Part shown: positions 42,902 through 51,275 of the stretch, piece after piece
Layout of the letters: every line of letters begins with the position of its first letter
Numbering within the stretch: the stretch's first letter is position 1
Assembly: GCF_045528445.1 (NCBI RefSeq)
Contig: NZ_JBGQQU010000022.1
Location: 1-56,487 of the forward strand
Direction: 5' to 3'
DNA: 56,487 nucleotides
DNA from: Desemzia sp045528445
Lineage (GTDB): Bacteria > Bacillota > Bacilli > Lactobacillales > Carnobacteriaceae
The notes under the pieces: model-generated
Database searches by the model: none
What the model saw: only the letters and a program-made list of their open reading frames with translations
What the model was told of the DNA's origin: nothing
Position numbers and translations under genes: made by a program

Positions 42902-43735
42902 TTACTTCAGTTTAATGACGATCATTTCTGGCCGATTATTCACACGGAACGGAAAAGAAGAATTTCCAATTCCACGACTGACTACCATCCGTTTATCCGG
43001 CAAATGGGAGTCGAAATGAACACCCGACGTATATTTTGGAAAACGCCCTTGTCCGGGAGCGAATAATCCTCCTACAAAAGGCAAGCGAATTTGCCCACCG
43101 TGAGCATGCCCTGATAGAATCACATTCGGTACACGCGTTAGATCCATTAAATACTCTTCTAAAAACTCCGGATGGTGAGCTAATAAGATGCGTGTCTCAT
43201 CTTTCCACCCATCTGCTAATTCCACACCTTTTAAAATCGGTTTAGGCGTCAGTTCAAAGTCTTCTTTTTCAGATAATCCCATTATTACAAGTCCGCTTCC
43301 ATTTATTGGTTGCCAGACAGCTTCATCAATTAAAACGGTAACTCCTGCTTCACTCAAGACTTGTTCCCACTCTCTTAAGTGTCCACCACTTAAGTCATGG
43401 TTCCCCGTAACGGCATAAGTAGGAGCGATATCCGCTAATCCTTTGGACAGTTGCGCCAACTTTTTAGCAGGAAATTTTTCATCTACTTGAATCAAATCCC
43501 CAGTTAATGCAATCATGTCTGGCTTTTCTTGGGCTACTTTTTTCAATAATGTTTGAATTGAGATGCCTTCTTTAGGCAAATGAAAATCAGACAAATGAAC
43601 AATTTTAACCCCTTCTAACGGTTCCTTTAAAAAAGGGATACCAATGGTATAACGAGTAACTTCAAGTAATGTATTATTTAAATATAAGTAAATAGCTAAT
43701 AGAATAATCAAAATCCCTAAGATAAACCAAATCAT
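42902..43735 (-). CDS. Membrane-anchored metallophosphoesterase (YkuE/YaeI-like)
   Basis: 277 residues from the ATG at 43735, which has GGAGGAAG upstream. An N-terminal membrane anchor (MIWFILGILIILLAIYLYLN) is followed by a calcineurin-like phosphoesterase domain: HLSDFHLP (metal ligands), ALTGDLIQ, VTGNHD, LLAHHPEF and LSGHAHGGQIRLP. Members of this branch are dinuclear-metal phosphodiesterases, and YaeI/LpxG-type enzymes act on lipid pyrophosphates. Its location outside or inside the membrane is not certain; the substrate is unknown. Confidence 0.92.
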   Translation of the reverse strand: MIWFILGILIILLAIYLYLNNTLLEVTRYTIGIPFLKEPLEGVKIVHLSDFHLPKEGISIQTLLKKVAQEKPDMIALTGDLIQVDEKFPAKKLAQLSKGLADIAPTYAVTGNHDLSGGHLREWEQVLSEAGVTVLIDEAVWQPINGSGLVIMGLSEKEDFELTPKPILKGVELADGWKDETRILLAHHPEFLEEYLMDLTRVPNVILSGHAHGGQIRLPFVGGLFAPGQGRFPKYTSGVHFDSHLPDKRMVVSRGIGNSSFPFRVNNRPEMIVIKLK

Positions 43736-43918
43736 AATTCTTCCTCCGATACAATTCGTCAATCACAAAATCTTCTTCTTTAGTTTACCATACATTTTTA
43801 GGATAAGAGAAGAATTGCGCTGTCTTTTTTAGGTTTTTAGCAGTCAAATTAAAAGCGTTTACATAACAATTATGCTATAGTAATACCAGTAATAAAAAAA
43901 AAGAAATGAGGTGTTTCC

Positions 43919-44131
43919 ATGGTTCAACAACCACCTGGAGATGGTCACAATCCTGTTGTAAATCCTTTATTTGTTAAAGAAGGACTACAGGAAGTCTCGG
44001 AACCAAACGACAAAGAAAAAACAGAGGCTGAAAAAGAAAACGAAACAGCTCCTGAGGATTTCCAATCATTTGGCGATCCGAGTAAATTGAAAAAGGTCAA
44101 AGAAGAAACAACAGATTCAGATAAAGAGTAA
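43919..44131 (+). CDS. Small highly charged protein, 70 residues
   Basis: A 70-residue hydrophilic protein (MVQQPPGDGHNPVVNPLFVK start) dominated by Glu, Lys, Asp and Thr, probably disordered. GAGGTG lies before the ATG, TATGCTATAGTAATA-like -10 sequence lies upstream near 43872, and a strong terminator follows, so it is a real monocistronic gene. No domain is recognised. Function unknown. Confidence 0.7.
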   Translation: MVQQPPGDGHNPVVNPLFVKEGLQEVSEPNDKEKTEAEKENETAPEDFQSFGDPSKLKKVKEETTDSDKE

Positions 44132-44138
44132 GCTAATA

Positions 44139-44187
44139 ATGTAAAAGAGATAAGTCGGAATGCTTCCAGCCTTATCTCTTTTACATT
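44139..44187. terminator. Bidirectional terminator
   Basis: A 17-bp perfect stem (AATGTAAAAGAGATAAG at 44139-44155 with 44171-44187) carries a small inner hairpin GGAA/TTCC. It lies between convergent genes. Confidence 0.9.
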
Positions 44188-44207
44188 GTTAAAACGTGCT
44201 TTTTCTG

Positions 44208-44909
44208 TTAAATATTTGAAATCTGGTATTCTCCAATAGTGTAGAAATGTTCTGAATCATATAAATACAACTTTTCCCCCACCACAATTTCGAAAAATAC
44301 TGATGAAATGCTGCTTTCTTGATTATTAGCTATGATTTGCTGAGACAATGCCTGCGCGGTAGAAAGAATCAGGTCTTTTGACCACTGACTATCCATTTCA
44401 ATTTTGACGGTTACTTTGCCTGTAACTAAATCTAAAACATTATCGCTCAAATCCCAATTTTGTTGTACGACTGCATCTGGTTGGCTGTCTTTGTAAACAC
44501 TAAATTCAATGGTTTCCATTTTATTTTCTGTAATCGTCACTTTATACTCCACATCTTCATGGTATTCTACCGGTGCTTTTTGAGACATCGGTTTTGTACT
44601 TGCAAAAACTACTACCGCTTGGTCTTTTTCTTTCATCATTTTTTTTGCGATAGTCTCTGTTTCTTTTTTAGAAACCGATTCCCTATTTATGAGAATTTCT
44701 AATGGTTCTTCACTCTTTTCATTTGTCATTTCAACTAAATCATATCCCAAACTTTCAGCAAGCGGAACAGCCCCGGCATTTACTTTATTGAATATACCAC
44801 CAACGATGACTGAAAGTAGAAAAAAGAAGATAAAAAAAGCCACACTAATTCTAGTGGGCGAGAAAGTATTTTTTAAGTTAGTGTTGGAGCGGTCGACTGT
44901 ATTTTTCAT
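44208..44909 (-). CDS. Membrane-anchored hypothetical protein
   Basis: 233 residues from the ATG at 44909 (MKNTVDRS), with GGAGG 7 nt upstream. A single membrane helix (about 24-42, ISVAFFIFFFLLSVIVGGIF) after a short basic cytoplasmic segment puts the remaining 190 residues outside the cell. That part has two similar-looking alpha/beta stretches and no Cys or known catalytic motif. No family is recognised. It has its own unit, facing the MATE attenuator region. Confidence 0.75.
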   Translation of the reverse strand: MKNTVDRSNTNLKNTFSPTRISVAFFIFFFLLSVIVGGIFNKVNAGAVPLAESLGYDLVEMTNEKSEEPLEILINRESVSKKETETIAKKMMKEKDQAVVVFASTKPMSQKAPVEYHEDVEYKVTITENKMETIEFSVYKDSQPDAVVQQNWDLSDNVLDLVTGKVTVKIEMDSQWSKDLILSTAQALSQQIIANNQESSISSVFFEIVVGEKLYLYDSEHFYTIGEYQISNI

Positions 44910-45085
44910 GGAATTTCCTCCGTTCAAATGGATGTGAAAGATAACAAACTTATGTGGTTGTTACATACTTTAGAACTCAAATATAGGAATAAATAATTTA
45001 GTTGTTACTTATCTTATCGGATAAATATCAGATAAGTTAATAGATGCAAACCCTTTTCTGAAATTTTATTTTAGTGGTTAAGTTT

Positions 45086-45114
45086 TTGACCTAATCCTCC
45101 CCATATGCTATACT
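45086..45114 (+). promoter_or_regulatory. Promoter of the MATE leader
   Basis: TTGACC (45086-45091), 17 nt, TATACT (45109-45114), a strong sigma-A promoter. Transcription should start near 45121, giving a leader of about 120 nt. Confidence 0.85.
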
Positions 45115-45130
45115 TCAATCAAAATTATAC

Positions 45131-45169
45131 ATGCTAGAACTTGTTTGTCGCCGGACAACAAGTTCCTAA
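45131..45169 (+). CDS. Leader peptide of MATE attenuator, MLELVCRRTTSS
   Basis: A 12-codon reading frame (ATG 45131, TAA 45167) starts about 10 nt into the transcript. It runs across the whole of the first leader hairpin (45137-45165), with CGC CGG codons in the loop. There is no clear ribosome site, so initiation may be leaderless or weak. Its overlap with a hairpin whose 3' arm can pair with the downstream terminator is the classic arrangement of ribosome-stalling attenuators before resistance genes. Confidence 0.6.
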   Translation: MLELVCRRTTSS

Positions 45170-45228
45170 AGCACTCATTCCTGTTGTCATAGGCCTTGGA
45201 CAATAGAAATGGTGCCTTTTTTATTTTA
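45137..45228 (+). promoter_or_regulatory. Transcription attenuator before MATE gene
   Basis: Hairpin 1: GAACTTGTT-GTC with GACAACAAGTTC (45137-45149 / 45154-45165). Hairpin 2 is a terminator: GCAC..CATT..CTGTTGTC pairs with GACAATAG..AATG..GTGC (45171-45188 / 45199-45215), then CTTTTTTATTTT just before the AGGAGG of the MATE gene. GACAACA (45154-45160) in hairpin 1 is exactly complementary to TGTTGTC (45182-45188) in hairpin 2, giving an antiterminator. A ribosome stalled in the leader peptide would expose it. Confidence 0.8.
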
Positions 45229-45239
45229 GGAGGAAAAAT

Positions 45240-46583
45240 ATGAACTCAACGGATATTTTACAACAACCCTTACATAAATCATTTATGCATTATGTATCTT
45301 TAAGCTTATTTAGTATGCTGGGTCTTTCTTTGTACATCTTAGCCGATACCTTTTTTGTAGCGAACGGTGTAGGACAAAATGGTCTAACAGCCTTGAATGT
45401 GGTAATCCCCGTCTACAATGTAGTGAACGGTATTGGATTAATGCTCGGGATGGGTGGTGCCACACTGTATGCCATTTCTCATGGCGAAAAACGCATCGGA
45501 AAAAGCAATCAAATTTTTACTTCGACCCTAGTGATTGGGTTAATAGTAGGTATACTTCTTACTGTGTTAGGATTCCTTTTTATGGACCCTTTAATGGCTT
45601 TATTAGGTGCCACTGGAAAAATTGTTCCTCTGGCAAAAGAATATTTTAGTATCATTCTGTTTTTCGCTCTCTTTTTTATTGTCAACAATATCGTTGTTTG
45701 TTTTGTCCGAAATGACAGCAATCCCAACTTAGCCATGACCGGGATGCTAGTCGGCAGCTTAGCTAATATTGTATTGGATTACTTGTTTATTTTTCCGTTG
45801 CAAATGGGAATGAGAGGTGCTGCTTTAGCAACTGCAACTTCTCCAATCATTAGCCTGCTGATTTTAACGCTGCATAAACGTTCTCCAAAACGAAACTTGG
45901 CTTTCGCTTCTTTCAAATGGAAAACAACAGATTTTATCTCTATTTTTTCTATCGGATTCCCTTCTTTCATTACAGAATTTTCATCCGGACTCGTTATTTT
46001 TATGTTCAACAAAATCATTTTAGAGTTAGTTGGCAACATTGGCGTGGCAGCATATGGCATCATTGCTAATATTTCTCTTGTCTGTATCGGTATTTTCACC
46101 GGAATTGGACAAGGTATCCAACCCATAGCGAGTGTCCATTTTGGAGCTAAGAATCACAGAAACATTCTCCACTTGATGGTGTACGGTTTTTCTGCAGCTT
46201 TGTTATTTGGGATTCTTTTTTATGGGCTAGGTTTGATTTTTTCCGATACCATAATTCAATGGTTCAACAGTGAAAATGATCCATTACTTGCTTCTATCAC
46301 TAAAGAAGGCATCCAAATTTATTTTACAGCTTTCTTGTTCATGGGCATCAATATTGTCACTATCGCCTTCTTTTCGGCAGTCGCTAAACCAAGACAATCG
46401 TTTATCCTTTCTCTATTAAGAGGACTCATCCTCATTATTCCTGTCTTATTTTTATTAGCATCGTTCTTTGATTTGACAGGTGTTTGGCTAACAATGCCTG
46501 TTACAGAAGGCTTAACTCTAGTACTCACAGTAGCTTTTTTGATTCATTATTTTAATAAATCAAAATCTTATCCATTAATCTAA
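45240..46583 (+). CDS. MATE-family multidrug efflux protein
   Basis: 447 residues with twelve membrane helices in two repeats (about 1-220 and 230-447). The start SLSLFSMLGLSLYILADTFFVANGVGQNGLTALNVVIPVYN, split by short loops, is typical of the DinF/MepA branch, which expels cationic drugs or dyes using a Na+ or H+ gradient. AGGAGG is 7 nt before the ATG. Expression is gated by the terminator/antiterminator directly upstream, which points to induction by a ribosome-targeting compound. A terminator follows. Confidence 0.93.
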   Translation: MNSTDILQQPLHKSFMHYVSLSLFSMLGLSLYILADTFFVANGVGQNGLTALNVVIPVYNVVNGIGLMLGMGGATLYAISHGEKRIGKSNQIFTSTLVIGLIVGILLTVLGFLFMDPLMALLGATGKIVPLAKEYFSIILFFALFFIVNNIVVCFVRNDSNPNLAMTGMLVGSLANIVLDYLFIFPLQMGMRGAALATATSPIISLLILTLHKRSPKRNLAFASFKWKTTDFISIFSIGFPSFITEFSSGLVIFMFNKIILELVGNIGVAAYGIIANISLVCIGIFTGIGQGIQPIASVHFGAKNHRNILHLMVYGFSAALLFGILFYGLGLIFSDTIIQWFNSENDPLLASITKEGIQIYFTAFLFMGINIVTIAFFSAVAKPRQSFILSLLRGLILIIPVLFLLASFFDLTGVWLTMPVTEGLTLVLTVAFLIHYFNKSKSYPLI

Positions 46584-46589
46584 CCGTTA

Positions 46590-46626
46590 AGAGAACCCCT
46601 ATTTCAAATGAGGTTCTCTCTTTTTA
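46590..46626 (+). terminator. Terminator after MATE gene
   Basis: GAGAACC / GGTTCTC (46591-46597, 46612-46618) is followed by TCTTTTT. Confidence 0.8.
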
Positions 46627-46650
46627 TGCAAAAAAATACAATCTCTCCTA

Positions 46651-47211
46651 TTAAAAGAAATTGTATTCATTGACTAGAATATACTTATTTAGTTTGGTTT
46701 TCGTATTTTTTGTTGGATAATAGTGCTGAATAGTTTCAGAGTATTGAAAATCCGAATTTTCTACCAACTCAATAGCAGCACTGTCTTCACTATCCATAGC
46801 AGCAATTAACTTTCTTAGCCCTAATTTATCAAATGAAATCATCGCTACAGTATCTAACGATTCTTGCATGTACCCTTGGTTTTGATAATCTGGATGCATC
46901 ACAAAATTCACTATCGCAGAAGATTCCTCATCATTTATATCGGTCAAGCAAATTGTTCCGATCACTTTTCGATCAGCCTTGCATTCAATAACCCAAACAA
47001 TCCATTTATGCTCTTCTTGTCCTTTATTCATTCGAGCGAGGTATGATTTCGTCACGTCTTTAGTTTCATCCGTATACTCATCAAGGTAACGAAAGAGTTG
47101 AGGATTGTGCCGAATTTCAAATATGTCATCTACATCACGAATAGTCGCTTTGCGTAAAACCAAATTCTTCGTATTCATTCGTTCATATGAAGCAATGTCT
47201 ACCGGTAACAA
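46651..47211 (-). CDS. GNAT-family N-acetyltransferase (RimJ/RimL-like)
   Basis: 186 residues if it starts at TTG 47211, where AGGAGG is 8 nt upstream; an ATG at 47178 (MNTKNLVLRKATIRDVDDI) has no ribosome site but is where family members begin. Acceptor region FEIRHNPQLFRYLDEY and acetyl-CoA motif MHPDYQNQGYMQESLDTVA are visible. RimJ/RimL-type enzymes acetylate protein N-termini or small amines. It converges on the MATE gene. Substrate unknown. Confidence 0.88.
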   Translation of the reverse strand: MLPVDIASYERMNTKNLVLRKATIRDVDDIFEIRHNPQLFRYLDEYTDETKDVTKSYLARMNKGQEEHKWIVWVIECKADRKVIGTICLTDINDEESSAIVNFVMHPDYQNQGYMQESLDTVAMISFDKLGLRKLIAAMDSEDSAAIELVENSDFQYSETIQHYYPTKNTKTKLNKYILVNEYNFF

Positions 47212-47281
47212 TCCTCTCACCTCCTAAAATATCTTATATGTGCTCAAACAATCTGTTTGAAAAGTAAAAAATTATGTAAAA

Positions 47282-47348
47282 ATCAAAAAAGGACCAGAAT
47301 ATCTGGCCCTCAACGGTTTGGTCTGTAATCAAGGGGCGCTTATGACTA
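47282..47348 (-). ncRNA. Small RNA candidate with terminator
   Basis: On the minus strand an extended -10 (TGCTATACT, -10 at 47354-47359) is followed about 55 nt later by the terminator GGGCCAGA / TCTGGTCC and TTTTTT (ending at about 47283). The transcript would be about 60-65 nt, with no start codon behind a ribosome site. Short RNAs of this size and shape act as antisense partners in type I toxin-antitoxin pairs of related bacteria, but no small hydrophobic toxin frame is found beside it. Confidence 0.5.
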
Positions 47349-47452
47349 TACCTAGTATAGCAACAGAATGTGTATCTTCCGTTAATTCCCCGTAAATGAT
47401 TTATTTTATTTGTGTCATTCATCCATCTCTAAATGCCATCAAATGGTAATAC

Positions 47453-49429
47453 TCATTCTTGAACAATTAATTTTATTGCTTTTAATTCTGGATCATCCTT
47501 AATCGTAAAATCAATTTTAATACCTTGGCTATTCATTATAGTACGAACATCGTCTTCAACTTTTATTACACCAAAATCACTTGGTAATTGGTCGTAATCA
47601 ATAGAGATTTCTTTTTCCCCATTAGTGATAGATTGAATCAATTGTTTTTCATAACTCACTTCGGTATCAGAAGCCGGCTGCTCTACAGTTATTTTATTTT
47701 GAGAATACTGGGCTGATTTTTTAGGCATCGTATACTTAATACTAACCGGTTGATCGTTTATATATCCCTGGTTAGAGGTATTAATATCTTTTTCTCGTAA
47801 AATACTGAAATTAAAACCAGTAGGAAGTGAATTTTGATCCAAATTGTTACTGATAAATTTTAAGTCAATTTTCATATATTCTCCACTAGGACTATAGAAA
47901 ATAGTTTGTTTCACAAAATTAGCTGAGTTAGGTGGAATGTATTGTAATTCTTCTTTGTAGAGATTATTTACATAGATAGAAATACTATTTGTAGAAACAA
48001 AGTTTTTATCAGCCACTTGTAAATTAAAAGTTGCCTCTTCTCTATAGTTTCCTTTACCGTCTGGTGTACCCCAATTAGTTGACATTCCGTTAGGCCATGT
48101 AGCCTCATTAGTAGTAGGCAATAATTGTATGTCTCGTGTTACTTCCAATATCTCCCCAGAAGTTCCTTTAAGGAACATACTTAACTTCATTCCTGCTTTC
48201 TTTGTCTCTGCTTTACTTTTAGGTTTCAAAGCAAAAGAATTTTCTTCTGCCTGTATTTTTTTTGCTTCAACTAACTCTTTATTGTTTCCACTAACTTCTA
48301 CGGATATTTCGGGACTTTTATTAAAAGATATTTTAGTTAAATCTTTATTCAAATAGCCAGTACTATCTTGCTTAGTTTGAGCCAAATACAATTGCCTTTC
48401 TTCTGCAAATAAATTAACAGGCCGCACATTAAAAGTTCTTGTCCCTGCTTCATCAGTAGAAAGTAAAATTCTTTTTAAAGTGATTGGTGCGTCTTCTTCA
48501 GATAACTCAAATGTATTCTTAGTGTACGAAGCAATTGAGTAATCATATATAGGCACTGATAGAACAGTTCGTTTAAACTTAGCCTTATCAATTGAAATAG
48601 TAATCTTCAAATGCTGCTTATTGCCATTAACCTGTTCCACTTTGATTATCATGTCTTCTGGAGAACGAATAGCTAAGTCAGTTAATTCAATTCCTTTTTC
48701 ATCCTTTATCTCAACATAAAAAATATTATCGTTTAAATTTTTGATTTGCTTTGAATTTTTCATCTCACTAAAGTACATAATCGGGCTATAATCTTCTTTG
48801 TTGTACCGAACATTCCCATGATCTATCCAACCTGATGTCGGCCAATAATCATTTGGGTCTTCTTTAGGAGGAATTGTCACTTCTCCACCTTCTTTATCTA
48901 AGATTAGGTTATAAGATATTGTTATCTCATCATAGAACATCGGTTTTTTGAGAGTCCCATTAGTTTGGAATAATAAAAATTCAATTTGCACTTCAGTATT
49001 GTTAATTTGATTTTGAACCGAAGTTACATCTATATTTAAAGAAACTTCTGTAGACTCATTTGGATTTAAATGTAATGAATTACCGTTAGAACTATTTGTC
49101 AGCACTACATAGTCATTCTGAATTTTTACTTCCTTAGTAATAGTATTTTTAAATAATACTCTATAGGCTAGTTTACCAGTTAGTGATCCTTTATTTTGAA
49201 TAGTTTCTTTTAATTGGATTTGATTTTGATTTTTCTCTAAAGTCACTATTTGACTATCACTGCTATCTTTTACAGCCAAATCAATATTTCCTAATTTTAG
49301 CTTAATCCCTGCAGCTTCTGTAACTGAGTCGCTAAATTCTGCATGAGTAACATGTATAGGCGCTAATATAAAAATAACGAAAACTATACAAAAAATAAAA
49401 TATTTTAGCTTTTTGTATAGTTCTTGCAT
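47453..49429 (-). CDS. Large secreted protein of TasA/SipW locus (TapA-like role)
   Basis: 658 residues. A signal peptide (LKYFIFCIVFVIFILAPIHV) leads to HAEFSDSVTEAAGIKLKLGN, which repeats the cleavage-side motif of the TasA-like protein next door (AYFSDSTSQEAGIKLTLGD), so both are likely substrates of the SipW-type peptidase at 50681. The rest is rich in beta-strand segments, Asn and Lys, with no LPXTG, Cys or membrane anchor at the C-terminus. It may nucleate or anchor fibres. AGGAGG precedes the ATG; it follows tasA by 46 nt. Confidence 0.75.
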   Translation of the reverse strand: MQELYKKLKYFIFCIVFVIFILAPIHVTHAEFSDSVTEAAGIKLKLGNIDLAVKDSSDSQIVTLEKNQNQIQLKETIQNKGSLTGKLAYRVLFKNTITKEVKIQNDYVVLTNSSNGNSLHLNPNESTEVSLNIDVTSVQNQINNTEVQIEFLLFQTNGTLKKPMFYDEITISYNLILDKEGGEVTIPPKEDPNDYWPTSGWIDHGNVRYNKEDYSPIMYFSEMKNSKQIKNLNDNIFYVEIKDEKGIELTDLAIRSPEDMIIKVEQVNGNKQHLKITISIDKAKFKRTVLSVPIYDYSIASYTKNTFELSEEDAPITLKRILLSTDEAGTRTFNVRPVNLFAEERQLYLAQTKQDSTGYLNKDLTKISFNKSPEISVEVSGNNKELVEAKKIQAEENSFALKPKSKAETKKAGMKLSMFLKGTSGEILEVTRDIQLLPTTNEATWPNGMSTNWGTPDGKGNYREEATFNLQVADKNFVSTNSISIYVNNLYKEELQYIPPNSANFVKQTIFYSPSGEYMKIDLKFISNNLDQNSLPTGFNFSILREKDINTSNQGYINDQPVSIKYTMPKKSAQYSQNKITVEQPASDTEVSYEKQLIQSITNGEKEISIDYDQLPSDFGVIKVEDDVRTIMNSQGIKIDFTIKDDPELKAIKLIVQE

Positions 49430-49475
49430 CTATTGTCGCCTCCTTGTGAAATGTAACTAACTAATATAATAGATT

Positions 49476-50111
49476 TTATTTTGCTTGATCTAATTTAACA
49501 ATAATACTCTCCTTCATTAAATCTAATACATCATTATCATTTATAAATTCATTGCTTCCTGAATTGTATGTATTATCCATCGATTCGCTATCAACCGTTA
49601 ATGTCAACTCGACAGTGGCTGATTCTTGACCTTGTAAAGTATACACGTTTTGTTGGTTGCTAATATCTTCAATAGACACGTCATGCTTGCTTCCTTGCTG
49701 GTCTATAGTTTCTATCACTTTAAAGTTGATATTGTATGGGCTATTATCTACAGCAGCACTAATTTTTTCTTCAAAACTGAAAGTTGTTTTTAATGAACTA
49801 TCATTTGTAAATTTAAATTTCTTAGTGAATGAATCACCAGGTTTAACATTTGTAAAATCTGCTGTACTAGTAAGTTTAGTTTTATCAATTAAATTTCCTT
49901 TAGAATCTTTTAATTGGTTGTCATTTATACCTTTACTATTGTAAACCCAGTTAAAAGACTCACCTTTAATTTTTACATCACCCAATGTAAGTTTAATCCC
50001 AGCTTCTTGACTTGTTGAATCCGAGAAGTAAGCACGCGTTCCATAAGCAGCCACACTAATTAATAACACCAAACCTACAATAAGTGGATAATATTTTTTG
50101 ATCTTGTTCAT
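49476..50111 (-). CDS. tasA: TasA/camelysin-family matrix protein
   Basis: 211 residues from the ATG at 50111 (MNKIKKYYPLIVGLVLLISV), where GGAGG is about 11 nt away; ATGs at 50120 and 50129 are less well placed. The signal sequence ends before YFSDSTSQEAGIKLTLGDVKI. The mature part carries the TasA/CalY pattern TADFTNVKPGDSFTKKFKFTNDSSLKT, with later NDNDVLDLM. TasA forms extracellular fibres in Bacillus biofilms; CalY is a related surface protein. The gene has its own promoter (50168-50196) and is 550 nt downstream of sipW. Confidence 0.85.
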   Translation of the reverse strand: MNKIKKYYPLIVGLVLLISVAAYGTRAYFSDSTSQEAGIKLTLGDVKIKGESFNWVYNSKGINDNQLKDSKGNLIDKTKLTSTADFTNVKPGDSFTKKFKFTNDSSLKTTFSFEEKISAAVDNSPYNINFKVIETIDQQGSKHDVSIEDISNQQNVYTLQGQESATVELTLTVDSESMDNTYNSGSNEFINDNDVLDLMKESIIVKLDQAK

Positions 50112-50167
50112 TCTATTCATTACCTCCATTTTTTATTTTTGAATTTTTATTTCTTAATCTGTTCATT

Positions 50168-50196
50168 AATATAATACACAAGTTTTTTTAATTCAA
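50168..50196 (-). promoter_or_regulatory. tasA-like gene promoter
   Basis: On the minus strand, TTGAAT (50191-50196), 17 nt, TATATT (50168-50173); about 50 nt upstream of the start. Confidence 0.6.
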
Positions 50197-50680
50197 ATAA
50201 TTTACTTTTATTCCTTAAAAATTAATACGAATCAGAACATTAAAACTTTTGTTTTGAATTACATTAAAATTCAATTGATAATCAAACTTTTTTTGATTAA
50301 AAAATGGTATTAAAACAACGTTTTTAGTTAATCATTAGCTATTTGACAAAAAAATACTTTTTTACCAAACTTTTGTCCTTAAAAAATATTCACAAAAAGT
50401 ATATTTATTCTTTTTTAAAAACACTTAAATTTACAGCTTAGATGTTTTTATTAGACATTATTAAGTAACGCGTTAATATTTTATGCACTTATTTTTAATA
50501 AGAAATATTTCTTTTAAAAAAAGGGGATCTTTTTATGCTTTTTTTCTTTTTTGGTTGAATTTAGAACTAAACGTAAAAAAAACCGTACAATGAATATATG
50601 TTTATTCATTGTATAGTTTCCTTTTTGTATATAATTTAATTGTGAACAAAAAACAACAATTTCCTCATAACGCTTAACTT
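50197..50680. other. AT-rich spacer between sipW-like and tasA-like genes
   Basis: Upper part of a 569-nt gap (50112-50680), strongly AT-rich with many homopolymer A/T runs. On the minus strand it first holds the sipW terminator (ACAATGAATA / TATTCATTGT, 50587-50612, followed by eight T). No coding frame or known RNA is recognised in the remainder; the length suggests a large regulatory region before tasA. Confidence 0.6.
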
Positions 50681-51199
50681 TTAAATGTTGTGATTTTCCG
50701 TGATATCTGATTTCTCTTCTTTTGTAGATTTAATATACGTTAGAATATAATACAAACCAAGTAAAGCTACTAGGATACTTAAAACTAACGGTTGCTGGGT
50801 AGCGACTACTACATATCCAAAATAAGGGACGATTAAAGACAGTTCACCAATGTAATCATCTTCGGTGACTTCTCCTTGATCCGCAATATTATTTGCGTCC
50901 CCTTGAGTCACAAGCCCTGCATCAGTGATTTCAATAGCCCTATGTGTAATAAACTCTTCACCACGTGTAAAAGTCACTACATCCCCTGATTCAATTTTCT
51001 CAATAGGAGTTGTTTCCACAAATATAAAATCTCCAGTTGAAAAGACCGGCTCCATACTTCCACTCACAACGGTATAACCTTTGTAGCCAAACAGCCCCTC
51101 ATCATCAGGACCTGAGAAAAAACTAATGGCTGCAGTAATTGCAAACAATAAAATGACTATAGTTAATAAGGTATTCCCAAAATATTTGATGTATTTCAC
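50681..51199 (-). CDS. sipW: Signal peptidase I, SipW (ER) type
   Basis: 172 residues. Membrane helices at about 7-28 and 136-156 flank an S26 domain. The catalytic Ser48 lies in VVSGSMEPVF, and the second residue is His86 (FITHRAI) instead of Lys, the mark of SipW/archaeal-type peptidases. The family processes TasA and TapA in B. subtilis. Here it stands upstream of a TasA-like gene and a large secreted protein sharing the same cleavage region. GGGGAAAT lies just before the ATG. Confidence 0.93.
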   Translation of the reverse strand: MKYIKYFGNTLLTIVILLFAITAAISFFSGPDDEGLFGYKGYTVVSGSMEPVFSTGDFIFVETTPIEKIESGDVVTFTRGEEFITHRAIEITDAGLVTQGDANNIADQGEVTEDDYIGELSLIVPYFGYVVVATQQPLVLSILVALLGLYYILTYIKSTKEEKSDITENHNI

Positions 51200-51275
51200 A
51201 CTAATTTCCCCGCATTCCTTTTAATTAATTAAAAGATAGCACAAGTTTCTTCTCTGAGCTAGTACAAATATCAAC

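Noticed and set aside
45137..45228. Guanidine-II (mini-ykkC) riboswitch before the MATE gene
   Set aside because: Tandem hairpins are present, but the required ACGR loops are not; the leader frame and complementarity fit ribosome-mediated attenuation better.
47234..47422. 62-codon minus-strand frame
   Set aside because: It runs through the extended -10 and the terminator of the small RNA candidate, and has no ribosome site or domain.
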